Assembly (NCBI GenBank): GCA_003247135.1 | Contig: QKAW01000013.1 | Location: 27,868 to 91,867, forward strand | Length of the DNA stretch: 64,000 nucleotides | Direction: 5' to 3' | DNA from: Spirochaetales bacterium | GTDB taxonomy: Bacteria > Spirochaetota > Spirochaetia > DSM-2461 | In this document: positions 31,408 to 40,569 of the stretch, in pieces | Layout of the letters: every line of letters starts with the position of its first letter | Numbering within the stretch: position 1 is the stretch's first letter | The notes under the pieces: model-generated | Seen by the model: only the letters and a program-made list of their open reading frames with translations | Told to the model about the DNA's origin: nothing | Databases searched by the model: none | Position numbers and translations under genes: made by a program

Positions 31408-31480
31408 ACTTTGCTATTATTCTACCATGGCTATATATAAACTGCAAAATGAATAATATTAATGAATTCTGGAGGTTCAG

Positions 31481-33976
31481 ATGCAAAGCAAAAGATCACT
31501 TTTTAATTTTAACTCATCCTGGAAATTTCACTATGGAGACATTGAAGAACACAATATAAATACTGTTCATGCCCATTTTAAAAGACCTGAATATGTAAAA
31601 GCCGGGAATCATGGACTTGCTTATACAACCTATGACGATAGTTCCTGGAATATTGTAGACCTTCCTCATGACTTTGTAATAGAGAGAAACGAGTACGATA
31701 CAACAACCCCCAGTTGTACAGGATCCTTTGCTAAAAGCATTGTCTGGTACAGAAAAACTTTTTTAATACCCGAAGAGGATAGAGGTTCAAGAATTTTTAT
31801 ACAGTTCGATGGAGTATACAGAAACTGCGAAGTGTGGTTAAACGGAAATCTTGCAGGTAGACATGTTGGCGGTTATATGGGGTTTGAACTGGAGATTACA
31901 GAGCTACTAAAATATGGATCATCAAACAGCTTTGCAGTAAAAGTTGACGCAACTGATTACGAGGGATGGTGGTATGAAGGTGGAGGGATCTACAGGGATG
32001 TTAGAGTTCTAAAAACTAATCAGACCAGGATTATCGATAATGAGGTACACGCTGAACAGAGCAATATTTTAGTCGACAAACTTACAGCTACAATTTCAAT
32101 ATCCGGGGCAATTGATTTTGGTTTAATGCTGGATGAACCTAAAAGTAGAGAGATAATTGTCAATATCTACAATCCGGATAAGGATTTAGTTGCTACTAAA
32201 ACCTTGACTTTATCTGGAGAAAGTTATGATAAAAAAGATTTTCGAGCAGAATTTGACCTAAAAGATATAAAACTCTGGAGTTTAGAGCAAAGAAACCTCT
32301 ATAAGGCGGAAATAATTGTAAAAAACAGTAGAGAAAACCTTGATAACTACTCAACAACTTTTGGTATAAGAACAATAAAATACAGTGCAGAGCGTGGATT
32401 TGAGCTAAATAATAAAACAGTAAAACTCTATGGTGTTTGCGGTCATGATGACTTTGCAGGGGTAGGTGTCGCACTAACTCGGCCAATAATTCAGTATAAA
32501 ATTGACAGATTAATGGAGATGGGAGTTAATGCCTACAGATGTGCCCACAATCCACCTGACCCAAAATTTCTGGAGATTTGTGATAGAGTAGGGGTATTGG
32601 TAATTGATGAGACTAGACTTTCCGGTGTAAACAGCGCAGATCTCGATGATTATGTATTAATGATTAAACGTGATAGAAACCATCCATCAATTATTGCCTG
32701 GTCCATGGGGAATGAGGAGATGGCTCTTCAAGCAACTGAAGTAGGTGTTCAGATTTTTCAAAAGATGGAAGCAATTGGAAAGAAATACGATAGCTCAAGG
32801 CCCTATCTTCACGCTATAAATGCAGATTATGACAGAATTGTAAAGTTTGATAGAGACCACGGATTTATTCAAAACCCTGTTGGTTTGAACTATTTTGTCC
32901 ATCATGATAAAGATATATATAATACAATGCATAACCAATATCCTGATTTATGCATGATAAATACCGAGACAACAGGTATTTGTTCCACCAGAGAGTACTC
33001 AATTCCTTATAATGATGTAGACTTGCAGGCACCTACAACAGAAAATATTACTGTTTGGGAGAGTGAAAAGTTCCATAAAAAAATTACATGTTATGGCTCT
33101 ACAAGACCTATTTGGGGTATGGATCCAGAAACATCATGGAAGGTTCATGTTGACAGACCATACTCTGCCGGAGTCTTTTTATGGACAGGTTTTGATTATC
33201 GTGGTGAGGTATTTCCCTACGATTACCCGGCAACAATAACATTCTTTGGAATTATAGATCTTTGTGGTATACCAAAAGATTGGTTCTACTATTTACAGGC
33301 AAACTGGACCAATAATGATGTCCTGCATATTCTTCCACACTGGAACATGAGTGTTAATGAAGGTGAAACTGTAGATGTTTGGGCATTTACAAATTGTGAA
33401 GAAGTAGAACTCTATATTAATGGTGAAAGTCAGGGGAGAAAAGTATGCGAACCCCATGGGCACCTGGAGTGGAGTGTAAAATATAAAAAAGGAGTCCTGG
33501 AAGCTGTTGGTTACAAAAATGGCCTAGAGGTTAAAAGGGATACAAGAGTAACAGCAAAAGATCCTGTTAAACTGGTTTTAAAACCAAACAAAAATTCACT
33601 ACTTGCAGATTACGAAGATGCAGTTATCATTACAGCACATCTTGAAGATGAAGACGGAAATATGGTTATTACCTCTAATGAAGAGATAAGCTTTGAATTT
33701 GAAGGCCCGTACCGTTTTCTTGGAACAGGAAATGGGGATCATCTTGGATCAGAGCCAGATAAAGAACCTAAAAGATCTCTTTTTGCAGGGAAATGTATTG
33801 TTATTGTTGGTTCAACCTACGACCAAGGAAATATTAAGGTTAAAGGAAACTGGGGGAATAAAAGCTGCATAGTTGAACTGAAAAGCAAAAAAGCAGAATA
33901 TCTACCAATAATTACAAGTAGTCAAAGTACCGAAGAATTTAACCGTAAAAAAGCAGCGGCAGATGGAGGTTTCTAA
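31481..33976 (+). CDS. Glycoside hydrolase family 2 (beta-galactosidase-like), no signal peptide
   Basis: GH2 sugar-binding/Ig/TIM architecture; RNHPSIIAWSMGNEE acid/base motif; AGVFLWTGFDYRGE. Confidence 0.92.
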   Translation: MQSKRSLFNFNSSWKFHYGDIEEHNINTVHAHFKRPEYVKAGNHGLAYTTYDDSSWNIVDLPHDFVIERNEYDTTTPSCTGSFAKSIVWYRKTFLIPEEDRGSRIFIQFDGVYRNCEVWLNGNLAGRHVGGYMGFELEITELLKYGSSNSFAVKVDATDYEGWWYEGGGIYRDVRVLKTNQTRIIDNEVHAEQSNILVDKLTATISISGAIDFGLMLDEPKSREIIVNIYNPDKDLVATKTLTLSGESYDKKDFRAEFDLKDIKLWSLEQRNLYKAEIIVKNSRENLDNYSTTFGIRTIKYSAERGFELNNKTVKLYGVCGHDDFAGVGVALTRPIIQYKIDRLMEMGVNAYRCAHNPPDPKFLEICDRVGVLVIDETRLSGVNSADLDDYVLMIKRDRNHPSIIAWSMGNEEMALQATEVGVQIFQKMEAIGKKYDSSRPYLHAINADYDRIVKFDRDHGFIQNPVGLNYFVHHDKDIYNTMHNQYPDLCMINTETTGICSTREYSIPYNDVDLQAPTTENITVWESEKFHKKITCYGSTRPIWGMDPETSWKVHVDRPYSAGVFLWTGFDYRGEVFPYDYPATITFFGIIDLCGIPKDWFYYLQANWTNNDVLHILPHWNMSVNEGETVDVWAFTNCEEVELYINGESQGRKVCEPHGHLEWSVKYKKGVLEAVGYKNGLEVKRDTRVTAKDPVKLVLKPNKNSLLADYEDAVIITAHLEDEDGNMVITSNEEISFEFEGPYRFLGTGNGDHLGSEPDKEPKRSLFAGKCIVIVGSTYDQGNIKVKGNWGNKSCIVELKSKKAEYLPIITSSQSTEEFNRKKAAADGGF

Positions 33977-33999
33977 TCGTATAGAATAGAGAATGGTTG

Positions 34000-34030
34000 G
34001 CAGTTCTTGAGTTTGTCAAGAACTGCTTTG
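34000..34030 (+). terminator. Hairpin terminator after GH2 gene
   Basis: GCAGTTCTTGA-gtttg-TCAAGAACTGC perfect 11-bp stem, convergent intergenic region. Confidence 0.75.
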
Positions 34031-34034
34031 TTAT

Positions 34035-34916
34035 TTACTCAATAGTATAATTAACTTCTGCATTATCATTCGATGATATAGATACAGTTTCTGCATCATT
34101 TTCTAATATTTTTACAGGTTCTAAAGCATTAAATGTATCGTTTTCATAAACCCCTTTATATAATTTGTAAGTACCATAAGGAACAAATGCCAGCTTAACA
34201 TAGCTTTTAGTATCCTCTGTATAACTGATTGCCGATTGTATAGCATTTAAATATGGTATAGAGTCTCCGTTTTCATCTGTTGTTAACTCTTCTCCAGTTA
34301 CGGATTTATCTGAATTATATATATAGTAAGTTGTATTTATTTCTGCATTGGATATTAAAATATTGCCTGTTAAATTAGTTTGTATAAGTTTTATTGTTGG
34401 TTTTAAATTATATGTTGGATTTTTACTTCCACCTTTAACAACTATTGATTTTCTAACATCAAAGTCTATGGTTAATGAAGTATCTACACCATCTGCAAGA
34501 GTAAAGCCACCTACAAGTTTTAATCCACTATTTGCAACACCTTTATTGTAGTTTAATTCATATGTTTTTGAATCAATAACAATTGTATTGTCTCCAGCGT
34601 CACTACCTAAAAACAGTCTTACTTGACCATAATTCCCAAGTTTCAATTCATTATCCGGAAAGTTAAAAATCTTTCCGTTTTGAAAATTCAGAAGATCAAC
34701 AACCTGATTGCCCTCAAAGTAGGTACTCCACTCATCGCCGGCTTCGGTTGTTGTTGCTATCTCTATTTTCGTAAAGGTAATATTTACAGATTCTGCAGAA
34801 TTAATTGGAGCATCTGTAATTCCTATAGTTAATTTAGATTTATTGCTATTATTCAGTACATTTCCACATCCCATTAATAGCAAAAGTAAAATTAATGCTA
34901 ATATTTTCTTACTCAT
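34035..34916 (-). CDS. DUF4382-like lipoprotein
   Basis: Lipobox LLLLLMGCGN; GITDAPINSAESVNITFTKIEI typical of DUF4382. Confidence 0.7.
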   Translation of the reverse strand: MSKKILALILLLLLMGCGNVLNNSNKSKLTIGITDAPINSAESVNITFTKIEIATTTEAGDEWSTYFEGNQVVDLLNFQNGKIFNFPDNELKLGNYGQVRLFLGSDAGDNTIVIDSKTYELNYNKGVANSGLKLVGGFTLADGVDTSLTIDFDVRKSIVVKGGSKNPTYNLKPTIKLIQTNLTGNILISNAEINTTYYIYNSDKSVTGEELTTDENGDSIPYLNAIQSAISYTEDTKSYVKLAFVPYGTYKLYKGVYENDTFNALEPVKILENDAETVSISSNDNAEVNYTIE

Positions 34917-35147
34917 AATTCTCTCCTTGCCTACTATATTTTATATTTTGTCTCTTCATTTGTCTATTTTTTGAATGGATTTATTATGGAAAACTAGGTT
35001 TTAGTCAGGTATTCACACTTCTATAAATTTTCAGATTTTCTTAATAAGATTATTAAGCAGGTATATCTGTATAGTATCAGTAAATTCTATAAACAATTTA
35101 AAATTTAATATGTAGAAATTTTATACATAATCAAATAATATTTAAAA

Positions 35148-35924
35148 ATGAAAATAGCAGCTTTCCAGTTTAAAATTACAAAAGATATCTATCAAAATTA
35201 TAAAAAGATAAAAGAGGCTGTAATAAAATCATCTTCAGAAAGTGTAAGAGTTCTTTTCACTCAGGAGTGTGCATTAACAGGTTATCCTCCAATTGAAACA
35301 GATTCCATCAAAAGTATAGATTTTTATCTAGTTAATGAGTGTATAAAAAAGCTGGAAAAACTCTCTAGGGACTTAAATATATATTTAGTTTTAGGGACCG
35401 TAAAACAGCATGAAAAAGGTTATTTAAACTCCATACTATTCATCACCCCTGAAGGAGATATAAAAAGTTACAATAAAAGAGCCTTATGGGGCTACGACAA
35501 GGATAATTTTATTCATGTAGAAGAAGATGATGGGATATGGGTTATCGATGGTGTAAAAATCGGGATTAGAATCTGTTTCGAAATAAGGTTTCCAGAGTAT
35601 TTTAGAGAGCTTTATAAAAACAATGTAGATATAATAATTGTAAGTTTATGTGATATTTCTGATATAGAGATGCCAGGGAGATTAAATATAATTAAATCAC
35701 ATCTGATAACCAGAGCCATAGAAAACTGCACTACATTAATTTCGGTTAATGGTATTACAAAATTTCAGACCGCACCAATATGTGTAATCAATCCTGATGG
35801 ATTTATTCTTCAGGAAGCACCTTTAAACAGAGAATACATAATGATCTATGATTTTGAAAAACCCGAGACTAACTTTGGTAGAGAAGGAAGAAAATTTTAT
35901 AATGATTTTTTATTAAAAAAATAA
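35148..35924 (+). CDS. Carbon-nitrogen hydrolase (nitrilase superfamily amidase)
   Basis: Glu-Lys-Cys triad contexts: FTQECALTGYP, YNKRALWG, GIRICFEIRFPE. Confidence 0.85.
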   Translation: MKIAAFQFKITKDIYQNYKKIKEAVIKSSSESVRVLFTQECALTGYPPIETDSIKSIDFYLVNECIKKLEKLSRDLNIYLVLGTVKQHEKGYLNSILFITPEGDIKSYNKRALWGYDKDNFIHVEEDDGIWVIDGVKIGIRICFEIRFPEYFRELYKNNVDIIIVSLCDISDIEMPGRLNIIKSHLITRAIENCTTLISVNGITKFQTAPICVINPDGFILQEAPLNREYIMIYDFEKPETNFGREGRKFYNDFLLKK

Positions 35925-36107
35925 CATATACTGTTATCAGGAGAATATTTTGCTTTCAATAAAAAATCAATTTAAAAAGAAATATTGAAGAGTTACTGCT
36001 ATATTCCGGTAATTTACAGTCTAATTGAACTTACTGAAGGGGTTGAATATTTATTAAATGCCGCTCATGTTTGATTCTGGTTATATGCTGTAATTTCATC
36101 AAATTTA

Positions 36108-36413
36108 ATGTTTTTAAAACTAAAAATGAAAAGTCAGAAGAGGGTTGAAGTTTTTTTAGTTGTATTAAATGCAGTAATCTTTCTTTTTATCTATTTTTAT
36201 TTTGATACCTTGAAAGACGTTGATGATATTAAAAAATTGCAAATTAATGAGATTTTTAAAAGTTTGAATATTTTTCTAAATGATCCAACCCACTGGGACA
36301 TAATAATAGGAGGGATTTTTCTTTCTGTAACAATCTCTCTCGGTCGATATGAGATTGTAAATTTAAAGGAGAGAGTAACTTATTTATTTGGTAAATATGT
36401 AATAAAGATGTAA
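36108..36413 (+). CDS. Small hypothetical protein with two hydrophobic segments
   Basis: 101 aa ORF, two TM-like stretches; no recognised family. Confidence 0.4.
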   Translation: MFLKLKMKSQKRVEVFLVVLNAVIFLFIYFYFDTLKDVDDIKKLQINEIFKSLNIFLNDPTHWDIIIGGIFLSVTISLGRYEIVNLKERVTYLFGKYVIKM

Positions 36414-36551
36414 GAGATAAAATTATCTATCATGTAGAGTATGCAGCAAGAAAGGATACACTATGCATTCTCTTTTCGGATATCAAAAACTTTACTGTAC
36501 TGTGTGAGAATAATAGAGCTGAAAAAATTGTATTTTTTCATTATGTAAATT

Positions 36552-37259
36552 TTAATCAATATATTTAAAAATGTAAAAACATCGTTTACCTATTTTATTC
36601 TTCTCTAAAATCCTAATATTCGGGGATTTTATCTTAATATGATTACCCGCAATTATAGCTAAAACGGTATTATTACTGGCATTTTTTCTTAGATTTTTAA
36701 TTAAATCTTCAACTCCTCCATCACCATTTTCCCATGTTTTCATATTACCGTATGGAATATCTGTAATAATAATGTCCGCTGTAAGTAAAGGTTCTGGTTC
36801 AATAGCCAGAATATTTCTTTCAAATATATTAAATTTTATTTCGCCGAATTTTCTCTCTGAAATTAATTTTTTTACAGATAAAATTGCTTCTTTATGACTC
36901 TCTTTATCATAGGAATCATATAATTGAATTAATTCATTCAGTCTTTTGTTAAGTCCATCTGAAGTCAATAAATTTATATTTTTTCTTGCAATCTCAATAC
37001 TATCAAGATCAATATCAGAGCCTATAATTTCTTTAATAATGTTACCATTAAGAAATCCAAGTGTTGTTAAGAGGTAACCTGACCCACAACATGGGTTATA
37101 AACTGATAAATTAGAAGTATCTTTTAAATATGAAACTGCACGTAAGAAAATTTCATTTCCTAATCTAACTGGAAAATTAGTGTTGCCAGATTTCCCATAT
37201 ATTACTTTTCCAGAGGAGAGATCGCCATAATTTTGTTTCGCTGCAAATTTGTATTCCAT
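36552..37259 (-). CDS. AviRa-like 23S rRNA methyltransferase (orthosomycin-resistance family)
   Basis: FPVRLGNEIFLRAVSYL...YNPCCGSGYLLTTLGFL...IIGSDIDLDSIEIARKNINLL...DIIITDIPYG resembles remembered AviRa: FPVRLATEIFQRA / WDPCCGSGYLLTVLGLL / TDLPYG. Confidence 0.75.
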   Translation of the reverse strand: MEYKFAAKQNYGDLSSGKVIYGKSGNTNFPVRLGNEIFLRAVSYLKDTSNLSVYNPCCGSGYLLTTLGFLNGNIIKEIIGSDIDLDSIEIARKNINLLTSDGLNKRLNELIQLYDSYDKESHKEAILSVKKLISERKFGEIKFNIFERNILAIEPEPLLTADIIITDIPYGNMKTWENGDGGVEDLIKNLRKNASNNTVLAIIAGNHIKIKSPNIRILEKNKIGKRCFYIFKYID

Positions 37260-37260
37260 T

Positions 37261-37713
37261 TTATAACTCTGTAAAGGTGTATTTGGATTTGAATTCCTTC
37301 ATATCACTCTCACCTGTAGTCCAAATTAGAACGGAACAATTGTCAAATCCACATCGTTTATATGCTTCAAACCGATGATTCCCATCATTTATAACAAATT
37401 CAGAGTTTTGATAGTTAACAATTAAGGGCGGTAAATCTTTTTTTTCGGTAAGTCTTGTTATTATATTTGAAACATTTTTATTAAAATATTTCTCATCAAC
37501 CTTATATTCCATATCCATTTCTGGCCCACAGCACCGTTTTAAATGGGATGTACTAATTATTATAGGTCCAGAATACTCTCTTTTCTCTAATTTTAATCCC
37601 TCCGAAAAAGCTTTATTGTTACCTTCAGAACCCAAAAAATTATGTACCCATAACTCAATTTCATTTCTATTATTATATGCTATAGCACAATCCAGATTAA
37701 TATTATATTTCAT
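37261..37713 (-). CDS. ParB/sulfiredoxin-like domain protein
   Basis: PPLIVNYQNSEFVINDGNHRFEAYKRCGFDNCSVLIW matches the ParB-N motif class. 1-nt gap to the methyltransferase gene. Confidence 0.6.
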   Translation of the reverse strand: MKYNINLDCAIAYNNRNEIELWVHNFLGSEGNNKAFSEGLKLEKREYSGPIIISTSHLKRCCGPEMDMEYKVDEKYFNKNVSNIITRLTEKKDLPPLIVNYQNSEFVINDGNHRFEAYKRCGFDNCSVLIWTTGESDMKEFKSKYTFTEL

Positions 37714-37755
37714 AAACTCCTCTTTAAATTAAGGAACCCAATTATGATTCTATGA

Positions 37756-38364
37756 TTAAACCCACCAGTTATTATCTTTTGATAATACTCTGTTTTCTTT
37801 CTCTTTATTAATCCATGAACAAATTTGATTATAACCTTCCTTAGTTGTTAAGTTTGTTGTATCTATTATTCGATTATTCCATCTTTTATCATCTTTTTTC
37901 CATGAATCCCATCGCTTAAAATCAAATCCGGAAAAATTTTCTACTAATACAACATGTTGCTGCCAGGTAGAGTCCCATACATGCATTCTATGCCATGAAG
38001 CCCAACTTAAAACATCCTGTGTAGGAGGCCAATCCGGATCAATTCCTCTACTTCGCATTCGACTAATTCTATTATGATCATGACAGTCTATTAGGCATGC
38101 AGATATTCCTTCTAATTCTGATGACTTGTTACAAGCTAAGAGTTCTCCTAATGGAGAGTGGGATGCAAGCAAAAAATCCAAATTGTTTGCCTGGTGCTCT
38201 AAAGCTAGTTCAACCCATTCATTTAACTGATTTAATCGATCTTCCCTGGTTTTTGTTACTTTTTCATCTGCATCATGACATTGTAAATTGGGTAAACTGT
38301 TTTTTAGCATTTTTATGTATGATGATTTACCAGATGCAGCAGCACCACTTAATAAATAAAACAT
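37756..38364 (-). CDS. P-loop NTPase/kinase-like protein
   Basis: Walker A GAAASGKSS near the N-terminus; Trp-rich C-terminal half. Confidence 0.6.
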   Translation of the reverse strand: MFYLLSGAAASGKSSYIKMLKNSLPNLQCHDADEKVTKTREDRLNQLNEWVELALEHQANNLDFLLASHSPLGELLACNKSSELEGISACLIDCHDHNRISRMRSRGIDPDWPPTQDVLSWASWHRMHVWDSTWQQHVVLVENFSGFDFKRWDSWKKDDKRWNNRIIDTTNLTTKEGYNQICSWINKEKENRVLSKDNNWWV

Positions 38365-38563
38365 TTTAAATATCTACTTAAATTTTTTAATAAATCATTA
38401 TATTGAAAAAAGTTAATTTTGTACAATTAGTTTAGTTTTTTTAGCTTTTGCATTATGCCTTTAAAAAATGTGGAGTTTTTAAATTTTATTATCACTTTTA
38501 TAAGTGTGTATAGGAACCACAAGCAGATCTTTCTACTTTATTTCCCTTTCTTTTGTTTATTTG

Positions 38564-38577
38564 GTAACAATTGTTAC
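38564..38577. promoter_or_regulatory. 14-bp perfect palindrome GTAACAATTGTTAC, candidate operator
   Basis: Direct reading; 34 bp upstream of the first ATG of the four-gene cluster. Confidence 0.5.
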
Positions 38578-38611
38578 TGATACTAATTACTAAAAGTATT
38601 ATATTGTATGT

Positions 38612-39847
38612 ATGAAAGATGAAATAAAACTTACAGATTCGTTATTCTCTATTACAGAGAGATTTCCTGAAACAATAGATATTTTCGTGGCAAACGGTTT
38701 TCCACAACTTCAAAACCCTTCAAAGCGAAAAGTTATGGGTAGTGCCATTACCTTTGAGATGGCTATGCAATCCAAAAAGAAAAACTCTGCTATTTTCCTA
38801 CAAATGCTTAATGAGGCAATAAACCAGAAAAAAGAGATGGCAGCAGATGAGGGGGAGGATATCTCAGATGCTTCTAACTCTGTAGATATTGCAGGAGTTC
38901 TGCCTTGTCCAGTAAAAATTCCTCTGCTTGATGGGTTTAAAACCTTCACTAAAGATTATTTTAATCAAAAGAAAACAGGTATTAACTATAGGCTTAAATC
39001 CGCTTCCGGTGGTATTAAATGGCTGGAGGATGAGGTTCGAATTGCAACTAATGATAGTGAGATTCCAGATCTATTCCTCTCTGCAGGATTTGAACTTTTC
39101 TTTGATAAAGAGTTAATTGGAAAGTACCGGGATCAGGGAATATTCCATGATATGTCAGGGTTGGACAGATTTAACAGCTGCTTTGACGGTGTTGATTTAA
39201 AGGACCCTAAGGGAAATTACTCAATTTTGGCTGGAGTTCCCGCAATATTTTTAGTAAATAATGAAGAGTTAAATGGCAGAAAGAAACCGGAAACCTGGGA
39301 TGAACTATTATCTAAGGAGTTCGAGAATTCACTATCTCTTCCTGTAGAAGATTTAGACCTTTTTAATGCTGTTATCTTGACTCTTTATAAAGAAAAAGGA
39401 CCTGAATCTATTAAAGCATTGGGTCGTAACCTTTTAAGTTCAATGCACCCGGCACAGATGGTTAAAAGTACAACCAAATCAGAGGAGAAACCTGCAGTTA
39501 CTGTTTTACCATGGTTTTTTACTAAAATGATATTCCCCGGTACACCTTTAGAAGTCGTTTGGCCTAAAGATGGAGCAATTTTAAGTCCTGTTTTTGTAGC
39601 TGGAAAAGAGAGCAAGAAGGATGAACTTAAAGAGATAGTTCACTTTTTTGAAGGTGAGGCAGTAGGGGAGATCTTAAGAGATAAAGGTTATTTTCCATCT
39701 GTTAACCCAAATATCGATAATAGAATACCCCCACAGAACAAATTCAGGTTTTTAGGTTGGGACTTTATCTATCAAAACGATATAACAGAGATCATCAATA
39801 TATGCATGGATCTGTTTAATAGTGCTGTTAATGAGCCAAAGGAATAG
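38612..39847 (+). CDS. Leaderless (cytosolic) type-2 solute-binding-protein-like protein with N-terminal DUF1858/ScdA_N-like domain
   Basis: N-terminus LTDSLFSITERFPETIDIFVANGFPQL then SBP-like body (FLSAGFELFFDKELI, LAGVPAIFLVNNEEL, PETWDELL). In-frame TAA at 38591 excludes an upstream signal peptide. Confidence 0.75.
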   Translation: MKDEIKLTDSLFSITERFPETIDIFVANGFPQLQNPSKRKVMGSAITFEMAMQSKKKNSAIFLQMLNEAINQKKEMAADEGEDISDASNSVDIAGVLPCPVKIPLLDGFKTFTKDYFNQKKTGINYRLKSASGGIKWLEDEVRIATNDSEIPDLFLSAGFELFFDKELIGKYRDQGIFHDMSGLDRFNSCFDGVDLKDPKGNYSILAGVPAIFLVNNEELNGRKKPETWDELLSKEFENSLSLPVEDLDLFNAVILTLYKEKGPESIKALGRNLLSSMHPAQMVKSTTKSEEKPAVTVLPWFFTKMIFPGTPLEVVWPKDGAILSPVFVAGKESKKDELKEIVHFFEGEAVGEILRDKGYFPSVNPNIDNRIPPQNKFRFLGWDFIYQNDITEIINICMDLFNSAVNEPKE

Positions 39848-39855
39848 GAGATAAT

Positions 39856-40569
39856 ATGAAATTAGTAACATTTTCTGGCCCACCATCCTCTGGGAAGACA
39901 TCGGTAATTTTAAAAACAATTGAGTCTTTAAGACATAGAGACGTCTCCCCGGCAGTAGTAAAATTTGACTGTCTATATACTGATGATGATGTTTTATATA
40001 GAAAAGCAGGAGTTCCGGTAAAGAAGGGATTATCCGGTTCACTATGTCCTGACCACTACTTTGTTTCCAATATTGAGGCTGTTGTAGATTGGGGTCTTGA
40101 AAACAGTTATGATCTCCTTGTTAGCGAATCAGCTGGATTATGTAATAGATGTTCTCCATATATAAAAGATATAAAAGCTATCTGTGTTATTGATAATTTA
40201 AGCGGTATTAATACACCTAAGAAAATAGGTCCAATGTTAAAAACAGCTGATATCGTTGTAATTACAAAGGGGGACATTGTATCCCAGGCAGAGAGAGAGG
40301 TTTTTGCTTCCAGAGTACAGGCTGTAAATCCAAAGGCTATAATTCTTAATGTAAATGGGTTAACAGGTCAGGGATGTTTTGAGTTAAGTACACTTTTAAC
40401 TGAGGAGAGCCAGGATGTTACAACATTAAAGGGGAAAAAGTTGCGGTTCAGTATGCCATCTGCACTTTGTTCATACTGTTTAGGTGAGACAAGAATAGGG
40501 GAGAATTATCAGATGGGTAATGTTAGAAAGATTGATCTTGAGAAAGGAGAGAACAGTGAGTCCAAGTAG
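39856..40569 (+). CDS. SIMIBI-class GTPase, HypB/UreG/CooC-like
   Basis: P-loop GPPSSGKTS, KFDCLYTDDD switch-like region, TKGD G4-like motif, Cys motifs SAGLCNRCSPY and SALCSYCLGE. Confidence 0.75.
   Translation: MKLVTFSGPPSSGKTSVILKTIESLRHRDVSPAVVKFDCLYTDDDVLYRKAGVPVKKGLSGSLCPDHYFVSNIEAVVDWGLENSYDLLVSESAGLCNRCSPYIKDIKAICVIDNLSGINTPKKIGPMLKTADIVVITKGDIVSQAEREVFASRVQAVNPKAIILNVNGLTGQGCFELSTLLTEESQDVTTLKGKKLRFSMPSALCSYCLGETRIGENYQMGNVRKIDLEKGENSESK

Noticed and set aside
35040-35057. CTTAATAA-GA-TTATTAAG-like palindrome upstream of the nitrilase-family gene
   Set aside because: Low-complexity AT-rich palindrome with no linked regulator; not strong enough to report as a site.
38493-38506. CACTT-ttat-AAGTG short hairpin
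   Set aside because: Only 5-bp arms in AT-rich DNA; likely chance.
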